Assembly (NCBI GenBank): GCA_035421265.1
Contig: DAOLWP010000003.1
Span: 1 to 36,151 of the forward strand
From: UBA6220 sp937870835
Lineage (GTDB): Bacteria > Patescibacteriota > Minisyncoccia > Minisyncoccales > Minisyncoccaceae
Length of the DNA stretch: 36,151 nucleotides
Direction: 5' to 3'
Part shown: positions 30,872 to 36,151 of the stretch, piece by piece
How the letters are laid out: every line of letters begins with the position of its first letter
Numbering within the stretch: the stretch's first letter is position 1
Program-made: the position numbers and the translations under genes
The notes under the pieces: generated by a model
Database searches by the model: none
What the model saw: the letters and a program-made list of their open reading frames with translations, nothing else
Told to the model about the DNA's origin: nothing

Positions 30872-32592
30872 ATTGATGGAATAATTTTTTTATTAATTTC
30901 CATAATCTGATTTTTAATTTTTTGAGCTTCGGCAGAGTAATATTGATATTTATTTCTTAAGTCTGCTCTAATTTTTTCGCATCTTTCTAATTCATCTTCT
31001 GCTTCCCAGCGTTTTTGTTCTATGGCGCGGCGTTTTTCCTCCGCATCCTTTAAAGATTTTTCTATTTTTTTAACTTCTACTTCTGGAACGGTTAAACCGA
31101 CTCTTTTCTCTAAAGTTCTTATTTCTTCTTCTATTGATTTTTCTTCTTTTGCAATATCATTTATTCTTTTTTCAATAGATTCTTTTTGGGCAGAATTATC
31201 AGCCATCAATTCTCTTATGTTGTTTGCTTCGGTTTGAATTTCTTCTAATTTTGGCAGGAGAGTATTTTTTTCTTGCTGGAGTAAAAGATTTTCTTTGTCT
31301 CTTTTTAGGGAACTTAATTCAAGATTTAATTCTTTTTCGCGCGCCAAAATTTTCTCATAAGAAATATTAAATTCGTTCAATTGTAGGCGCAATGATTTAA
31401 GCTCGTCTTCTTTTTTGTTTTTTTCTTCTTCTACAGCATTGCGTTCATCTTCTACTTTCCAACGTTCTTTTTCTAAATTGCGTTTTTCTTCAATGGTGGT
31501 GGCAGTTGCTTCTTGAGCCTCTATTCTCTTTTTAATTTCATCTATTTTTTTTAATCTTTCCGAGATTAAATCTAATCGCTCTTTTGATTTAGCAATTTCT
31601 CTTTCAATGTCTTTTTTTCTTTCTTCAAAAGGAATTTTTTCTTCAGCGATTTGCTCTAAATTTTGTTCTAATTCAAAAATAAGGTCAGTCAGTTTTCTTA
31701 ATTTTTCTTTAGGGTCTTCTTGTTTTTGAGAAGTTATTAAATTATCTTCTAAATCTAATAACTCAGCCTGCTTTTGAATATTTTTAGATTTATCTTTTTT
31801 AGGCTTAGGACTTAATTCTTCTAACGATATTGTTGGTTTTTGATTTAATTCTTCTATTATTAATTCTGTTGATTGTCCTGTCATTTCTTCTAAAAGAGTT
31901 TCTTCTGACTCAACGGCATCTTCTAAATTAAGCTCTTTGGGTTCAATTGGTTGAGGCTCAAGAAGATCAATTGGCAATCCTTGAATTTCTCCAATTTCAA
32001 TTTGACTTTCTTCTTGAGGCATTACAGTAAATTCTTTTAGCTCTTCTACAGAAAGACCTTGTGGCTCTTTATATTCGGGTTTGATTACTGGTTTTTCTTT
32101 TGTTTCCAATGAAGAAGGTTTAGGAATATTAATTGTTTGTTCTTTTTCAGATGATAAATTTGGCAAATCAGCTTTAATTACACCCATTTCTTCTTTTGGT
32201 GGACTAGGAATAGATGTTTCCTTTTTCAATTCGTGAGTAATATCTTTTATTTCTCCGTTGCCCCCTTCCATTAAGTTTATTTTTATGGGTCCGTTTGGTT
32301 GAGGAATTGTCGTAGGAATTGTAGGGGTGGCTGAAGTTGGCTCAAAAACAGAATCAATAAATTGACCCTGATTAAGATTGAGTTTATCTTTTGCCTCTCG
32401 CTCTTTTTCTTGCTCTGCCAAGGCTTGAATAGCGGCTTTTTCTTTTTGTAATTGGCTAATAATATTTTCTTTTTTAGATTGCAAATTGGTCGGCTTTGCT
32501 AAGTTTTCTTTTTCTTCTCTTTCTACAGCCGCCACATCTTTTGACATTGTTCTAATTTTATCAGTATCAATTGTGAAATTATTTTCTTCCAT
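30868..32592 (-). CDS. Coiled-coil protein with Pro/Glu-rich N-terminal half
   Basis: 574 residues, no recognised function. Residues 1-290 are low-complexity, rich in Pro, Glu, Lys, Thr and Ser, and probably disordered. From about 295 to 570 it is a long coiled coil. It carries two forms of a motif shared with the 300-residue paralogue downstream: EKRNLEKERWKVEDE and EKRRAIEQKRWEAEDE. There is no signal peptide or membrane helix. It lies between pnp (25 nt upstream) and its paralogue (4-nt overlap), all on the minus strand. Its long coil could act as a spacer or scaffold. Confidence 0.8.
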   Translation of the reverse strand: MEENNFTIDTDKIRTMSKDVAAVEREEKENLAKPTNLQSKKENIISQLQKEKAAIQALAEQEKEREAKDKLNLNQGQFIDSVFEPTSATPTIPTTIPQPNGPIKINLMEGGNGEIKDITHELKKETSIPSPPKEEMGVIKADLPNLSSEKEQTINIPKPSSLETKEKPVIKPEYKEPQGLSVEELKEFTVMPQEESQIEIGEIQGLPIDLLEPQPIEPKELNLEDAVESEETLLEEMTGQSTELIIEELNQKPTISLEELSPKPKKDKSKNIQKQAELLDLEDNLITSQKQEDPKEKLRKLTDLIFELEQNLEQIAEEKIPFEERKKDIEREIAKSKERLDLISERLKKIDEIKKRIEAQEATATTIEEKRNLEKERWKVEDERNAVEEEKNKKEDELKSLRLQLNEFNISYEKILAREKELNLELSSLKRDKENLLLQQEKNTLLPKLEEIQTEANNIRELMADNSAQKESIEKRINDIAKEEKSIEEEIRTLEKRVGLTVPEVEVKKIEKSLKDAEEKRRAIEQKRWEAEDELERCEKIRADLRNKYQYYSAEAQKIKNQIMEINKKIIPSI

Positions 32593-32617
32593 AGAAAAAA
32601 ATATTTATTTTAATTTT

Positions 32618-34735
32618 TTATTTTTTCTTTACCTGCTTTAATGATAGATTAATTCGCCCTTGTTCGTCAATAGAGATTACCTTTACGGGGACAATATCAT
32701 TTATTTTAAGAACATCGTTTACTTTATTAATATGGTGGTCAGAAATTTCGGAGATGCGCGCCAATCCTTCTTGACCCGGCAAGATTTCTATAAAGGCGCC
32801 AAAGTCCATAATTCTTTTAACAACGCCTTGGTAAATTTCTCCAATTTCTGGTTCTTTAACAATATTGCTTATCCAAGTCATTGCTTTTTTGGCTGATTCT
32901 TCATTTTCTCCAGTAATAAAAATTTCACCCGTATCTTCAATATCAATAGTGACTTGGCAAGCATCAATAATTTCATTAATAATTTTTCCACCTGTGCCGA
33001 TAACTTCTCCAATTTTTTCTGGCTTTATTTGCATCATAAAGATTCGTGGAGCGTAGGGAGAAAGATTTTCGCGGGGAGCTGGTATGGTTTTTTCCATAAT
33101 TTCTAAAATTTGTTGACGGGCTATTTGACTTTGAGCTAAAGCTTCTTGAATAATTTTTTTAGTAATGCCTCTAATTTTTAAATCCATTTGGAGAGCTGTT
33201 AGTCCGTTTTTAGTGCCAGCCACCTTAAAATCCATATCTCCATAGTGGTCTTCTTCTCCTTGAACATCGGTTAGAATAACATAATTTTTATTTTCTGTGC
33301 TTTTAGTATTATCTATTTCCATCATTAAACCCATCGCAATTCCAGCGACTGGATTTTTAATAGGCACACCGCCATCCATTAAAGCCAAACAAGCAGCACA
33401 GGTAGAAGCCATTGAGCTTGAACCATTAGAACATAAAACTTCTGAAACCACTCTAATTGTATAAGGAAATTCATCGGCATTAGGAATTAAAGGACGCAAA
33501 GCTTTTTCGCCGAGCATACCATGTCCTATTTCGCGGCGTCCCGGTCCGCGCATTGGACCAGTTTCTCCTACGCTATAGGGCGGAAAATTATAATGGTGCA
33601 TAAATCTTTTTTTACCTTGCAGTTCCATTTCCTCCAATATCTTTTGGTCTCCCGGACCACCCAAAGTTAAGACAGATAAAACTTTTGTCTGCCCACGAAT
33701 AAATAATCCTGTGCCATGAGTTCTTTTAAGAAGCCCGACTTGGCACTCAATAGGACGCAAGTCTTTTTTATCACGGCCATCTACCCGCCAGCCCTTTAAG
33801 ATAGCGTCTTGGTGCATTAATTTTTCTGCTTCAGTTTCAAAAACAGCCAAACCTTGTCTTAATTGTTCAGGGTCATCACTTAAACCTCTTAAGTGTTCCG
33901 CTAATTCATTTTTTAAATCTTCGGTTTTTTCTGTTTTTTGGAATAAAGATTTTTCTAATCGGTCACCCAAGAAAATTAAAACAGCTTTTTTTAGTTCTTC
34001 ATTAAGAGGACATTCCTTTCTTTCTAATTTAGGAAGCCCCATTTGTTTTTGAATTTCTTTTTGGAATTCTATTAGTTCTTTTTGGATAGGTTCAGCTTCT
34101 CGGAAAGCTTTTAATAATAAATCTTCTGGAACTTCTTTAAGTCCTGCCTCTATCATATTAATAAGCATCTCTTGTCCAGATTCAGATTTAAGTCCGGAGA
34201 TAATTAAATCAATTTTTCCTTCTTCTCTTTCTTTAGCAGTAGGAAATAAAATTATTTTTCCATCTTTTTCGCCAATTCGCACCGGCGCTACTGGTCCATC
34301 CCATGGGATATTAGAACACATTAAAGCAATTGAAGTAGCCAATAAACTTAAACTTGCTGGGTCAGATTCTCGATCCCAGGCCAAACAAGTTGCCACTACT
34401 TGGATTTCATGGTGTAAATCAGCCGGAAACAATGGACGAATGGCGCGGTCAATCAAGCGCGAAATTAATATAGATTGCTCAGATGGACGACCTTCTCTTT
34501 TTAGAAATCGTGAGCCCAAAATTTTTCCAACCGCATAATATTTTTCTTCATAAAGCACTGTTAAAGGAAAAAAATCAGCGCCCTCAATTTCTTTTTTAGC
34601 AATAACGCAATTTGCCATTATTACAGTATCTCCGTATTTTACAAAAACCGAGCCATTAGATCTTTCTGCCAAACCATTGAATTCAACACAGAGTTCTTGG
34701 CCATTTAAATTTATTTTAAATAATTTCGTCTCCAT
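32618..34735 (-). CDS. pnp: Polyribonucleotide nucleotidyltransferase (PNPase)
   Basis: 705 residues from the ATG at 34735 (METKLFKINL). An upstream in-frame TTG at 34750 is less likely. It is a phosphate-dependent 3'-5' exoribonuclease of the RNA-decay machinery. Order: first RNase PH domain (about 1-215), helical linker, second RNase PH domain (about 315-540, with GRRDKKDLRPIEC-type and RGRREIGHG blocks), KH domain with GEVIGTGGKIINEI (about 560-615) and S1 domain with FGAFIEILPGQEGLA (about 630-695). Four-domain order and length are normal. It follows rpsO, as in many bacteria, with a hairpin in between. Confidence 0.96.
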   Translation of the reverse strand: METKLFKINLNGQELCVEFNGLAERSNGSVFVKYGDTVIMANCVIAKKEIEGADFFPLTVLYEEKYYAVGKILGSRFLKREGRPSEQSILISRLIDRAIRPLFPADLHHEIQVVATCLAWDRESDPASLSLLATSIALMCSNIPWDGPVAPVRIGEKDGKIILFPTAKEREEGKIDLIISGLKSESGQEMLINMIEAGLKEVPEDLLLKAFREAEPIQKELIEFQKEIQKQMGLPKLERKECPLNEELKKAVLIFLGDRLEKSLFQKTEKTEDLKNELAEHLRGLSDDPEQLRQGLAVFETEAEKLMHQDAILKGWRVDGRDKKDLRPIECQVGLLKRTHGTGLFIRGQTKVLSVLTLGGPGDQKILEEMELQGKKRFMHHYNFPPYSVGETGPMRGPGRREIGHGMLGEKALRPLIPNADEFPYTIRVVSEVLCSNGSSSMASTCAACLALMDGGVPIKNPVAGIAMGLMMEIDNTKSTENKNYVILTDVQGEEDHYGDMDFKVAGTKNGLTALQMDLKIRGITKKIIQEALAQSQIARQQILEIMEKTIPAPRENLSPYAPRIFMMQIKPEKIGEVIGTGGKIINEIIDACQVTIDIEDTGEIFITGENEESAKKAMTWISNIVKEPEIGEIYQGVVKRIMDFGAFIEILPGQEGLARISEISDHHINKVNDVLKINDIVPVKVISIDEQGRINLSLKQVKKK

Positions 34736-34748
34736 ATTTTTCAAATGC

Positions 34749-34780
34749 AAAAACGGCCTTAAGATTTTAGGCCGATTTTT
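34749..34780 (-). terminator. Terminator-like hairpin at the rpsO-pnp junction
   Basis: On the minus strand: AAAAATCGGCCT, an 8-nt loop, then AGGCCGTTTTT. The left arm lies in the last codons and stop of rpsO. It probably reduces read-through into pnp. In E. coli a terminator also lies between rpsO and pnp. Confidence 0.65.
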
Positions 34781-35025
34781 TTAGTAATTTCTTGATATGC
34801 TTTTTCGTCCGTTTTCTTCAAGTATTTCAAAAGTTTTCGTCTTTTAGCAACCATTTTTAAAAGACCTCTTTTTGAATGTAAGTCTTTTTTGTGTTTTTTT
34901 AAGTGCTCTAAGAGTCGTTCAATTTCTTCAGTTAATAAAGCAATTTGAACTTCGGCCGACCCCGTATCTTTTTCGTGGGTCTGAAATTTTTCTATTATAG
35001 AATTTTTTTCTTCTGATGATAACAT
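34759..35025 (-). CDS. rpsO: 30S ribosomal protein S15 (uS15)
   Basis: 88 residues, normal length. It is a primary binding protein of the 16S rRNA central domain and also bridges the two subunits. Typical blocks are HEKDTGSAEVQIALLTEEI (15-33), HLKKHKKDLHSKRGLLKMV (36-54) and a C-terminal basic KRRKLLKYLKKTDE. It is the first gene of the minus-strand unit that continues through pnp to comM. The leader upstream contains a palindrome overlapping a candidate promoter. Many bacteria autoregulate rpsO through leader RNA, but no known S15-binding fold could be identified here. Confidence 0.97.
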   Translation of the reverse strand: MLSSEEKNSIIEKFQTHEKDTGSAEVQIALLTEEIERLLEHLKKHKKDLHSKRGLLKMVAKRRKLLKYLKKTDEKAYQEITKKIGLKS

Positions 35026-35056
35026 ATGTTTTTTATTTTACATTTATTATGCGCCT

Positions 35057-35093
35057 TGTTTTAGTTTTTTAAACCAAAACAGGTGTCTGTCAA
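35057..35093 (-). promoter_or_regulatory. Candidate rpsO promoter with overlapping palindrome
   Basis: On the minus strand: perfect TTGACA (35088-35093), a 16-bp spacer and TAAAAA (35066-35071). An inverted repeat TGTTTTGG / CTAAAACA (35057-35064 and 35074-35081, one G-T pair) overlaps the -10 box. It could be an operator. The -10 box is weak. Confidence 0.45.
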
Positions 35094-35225
35094 TATTAAA
35101 TTGTAATTTTTTCACCATTATGGTTCTTTGCTTGATTATAAATTAGCGTTGCCACCTCTCCTTCGAGCCCTCTGGCATTTTGGTCGTTTCTTAAAACTTT
35201 GTATTATTATTCTCTCGTTATTTTT

Positions 35226-35378
35226 GGGTGTGCCCCGTGGAGGACTCGCCCTTCGGTAATTTTCTGGTGAAAATTCCTCAGGGCCGGGCTCGGGCTCGTC
35301 AGCCCTCCGCCTTCGAGCCCTCTTTTAATTTAATTGTAAATTTGTTTTTCTTTGTTTGACTTCTTCATAATTATTCTA
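35226..35378. repeat. 153-bp tandem repeat, copy A
   Basis: Identical to copy B (35379-35531) except for one base (GGACTCG against GGGCTCG). It is GC-rich in its core within an AT-rich region. Internal inverted repeats include AATTTTC/GAAAATT and GGGCT/AGCCC. The first bases match the 3' end of the neighbouring tRNA gene. A shorter related sequence (CTCCTTCGAGCCCTCT) lies upstream at about 35157-35173. Confidence 0.9.
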
Positions 35379-35531
35379 GGGTGTGCCCCGTGGAGGGCTC
35401 GCCCTTCGGTAATTTTCTGGTGAAAATTCCTCAGGGCCGGGCTCGGGCTCGTCAGCCCTCCGCCTTCGAGCCCTCTTTTAATTTAATTGTAAATTTGTTT
35501 TTCTTTGTTTGACTTCTTCATAATTATTCTA
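35379..35531. repeat. 153-bp tandem repeat, copy B
   Basis: This copy carries a perfect 9-bp inverted repeat GAGGGCTCG / CGAGCCCTC (35393-35401 and 35467-35475). It runs directly into a third, partial copy (35532-35554) that is itself part of the tRNA-Lys gene and its 3' flank. No ORF is seen in 35094-35536 apart from these repeats. Confidence 0.9.
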
Positions 35532-35536
35532 GGGTG

Positions 35537-35609
35537 TGCCCCGTGGAGGGCTCGAACCCCCGACCTTGAAGTTAAGAGCTTCCTGCTCTACCAACTGAGC
35601 TAACGGGGC
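35537..35609 (-). tRNA. tRNA-Lys (anticodon CUU)
   Basis: 73 nt on the minus strand. The acceptor stem GCCCCGT/ACGGGGC is perfect, with discriminator A. The D arm is GCTC-AGTTGGTA-GAGC. The anticodon loop CTCTTAA holds CTT. The anticodon stem has a G27-A43 mismatch at its top. The T arm is GGGGG-TTCGAGC-CCTCC with one G-T pair. The 3' CCA is not encoded (CAC follows). It lies 15 nt after the pilin-like gene, and its 3' end is repeated in the 153-bp array downstream. Confidence 0.93.
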
Positions 35610-35624
35610 AATATATCTTTATAT

Positions 35625-36080
35625 TTACGGGGGGCTTTGTGGGGATGAGCTTTGTTGGAAGAATTGTAGTAACCAATTGGCTTGTGATTCTCCTCCAATA
35701 AATGAAACAAACCAATATACTAACATCCAAGCGCTGTAAGCTATTAAAATTCCTAGACAAGCATAAGTAATCATATCCCGGCCTTGCTTTACTTTATTAG
35801 GATTGCCAGCCGCTGTTAATATTATAAAGCCAGCATAAGTAAACCAGATTACTGCCAAAGCAGGAATAATGGTAAAAAGGATAAAATTAACAATCTTTGA
35901 AACTAAACAAAAAATATCATTAAAAGTACAGGGATCCTGGCCAGCATTGCCACAGCAAACAATTGAATCGCATTCAGGACAATCATAAGCCCTAACGGTT
36001 ATAGGCAATATTACGGTTAATAAAAAAATAAGAACTATAACTACAAAAATATTTTTTAATTTATTTTTAAGGGCTGTCAT
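35625..36080 (-). CDS. VirB2-like pilin (CPR type IV secretion pilin-like family)
   Basis: 151 residues. A signal peptide (about 1-31, ending VRA) is followed by a mature N-terminal segment with six cysteines in 25 residues (34, 37, 42, 43, 51, 58). Two membrane helices (about 63-90 and 103-128) flank the loop AGNPNKVKQGRDM. This two-helix plan with a G-N/E-P-x-K-x-x-x-(G/A)-(R/K) loop is shared with the five large fusion proteins at 16490-25772. It probably forms the small subunit of the same apparatus. It ends in a Ser/Pro/Gln tail. It is transcribed with or just before the tRNA gene. Confidence 0.85.
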   Translation of the reverse strand: MTALKNKLKNIFVVIVLIFLLTVILPITVRAYDCPECDSIVCCGNAGQDPCTFNDIFCLVSKIVNFILFTIIPALAVIWFTYAGFIILTAAGNPNKVKQGRDMITYACLGILIAYSAWMLVYWFVSFIGGESQANWLLQFFQQSSSPQSPP

Positions 36081-36107
36081 ACAGCTTTAATCAGTTAATC
36101 TATTTTG

Positions 36108-36136
36108 AGTATAATTCATTTTATTATAAAAATCAA
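36108..36136 (-). promoter_or_regulatory. Candidate promoter of the pilin gene
   Basis: On the minus strand: TTGATT (36131-36136), a 17-bp spacer and TATACT (36108-36113), predicting a leader of about 20 nt. It has the same -35 hexamer and spacing as the PBP1A promoter. Confidence 0.5.
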
Positions 36137-36151
36137 GGTTTTGTATAATGC

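Noticed and set aside
34735..34750. TTG start for pnp, five codons upstream
   Set aside because: The ATG at 34735 gives the family-typical N-terminus, and the TTG sits in the tail of the rpsO terminator.
35226..35554. Repeats as a CRISPR array
   Set aside because: Units are 153 bp, contiguous and without unique spacers, and no cas gene is present. The left-end repeats at 83-300 also lack regular spacers.

Overview
The window reads as a piece of an AT-rich genome from the Candidate Phyla Radiation (Patescibacteria), probably a Parcubacteria-like lineage. This is inferred from three things: a chromosomal VirB4/PrgI/pilin cluster of the kind common in CPR genomes, many secreted or membrane proteins without clear relatives elsewhere, and the rarity of Shine-Dalgarno sequences. 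A run of 100 Ns inside one gene shows that it is a scaffold. The standard genetic code fits, since TGA is used as a stop (for example at the end of yidC).

Layout. Positions 1-401 hold a cluster of palindromic GGGGTC-T-GACCCC repeats and then the promoter of a class A penicillin-binding protein (402-2441). Positions 2514-7322 are the classic origin region: dnaN and dnaA on the minus strand, and rpmH-rnpA-yidC-jag running away on the plus strand. The AT-rich gap between dnaA and dnaN carries DnaA boxes and is the best oriC candidate.

Positions 7391-25772 form a type IV secretion/pilus-like island. It contains VirB4, a separate VirB4 N-terminal protein, PrgI (VirB3-like), an acidic helical protein, an SPFH/Band 7 membrane protein with an unusual leader, a VirB6-like polytopic protein with a duplicated cytoplasmic tail, and five tandem secreted proteins. 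These five share a two-helix pilin-like N-terminus. Four of them carry large domains with motifs resembling beta/gamma-crystallin Greek keys. The fifth and largest is Cys-rich and carries an EF-hand/dockerin-like loop. A further stand-alone pilin-like gene lies at 35625-36080.

Positions 25779-27947 hold rsmA and, divergently, a LysM/M23 cell-wall protein. Positions 27999-35025 look like one minus-strand transcription unit: rpsO, pnp, two related coiled-coil proteins, an unlisted 33-residue membrane micro-ORF, a DksA/TraR zinc-finger protein and comM. The right end has two near-identical 153-bp tandem repeats that run into the 3' end of a tRNA-Lys(CUU) gene.

How it fits together. DnaA/DnaN, RNase P protein, L34, S15, PNPase and RsmA are housekeeping replication and RNA functions. 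PBP1A and the M23 protein act on the wall. The VirB4/VirB6/PrgI set could energise and anchor a surface apparatus, and the five pilin-fusion proteins are good candidates for its exposed part. ComM, which acts in natural transformation in other bacteria, fits a lifestyle that takes up DNA, but no DNA-uptake channel gene is visible here.
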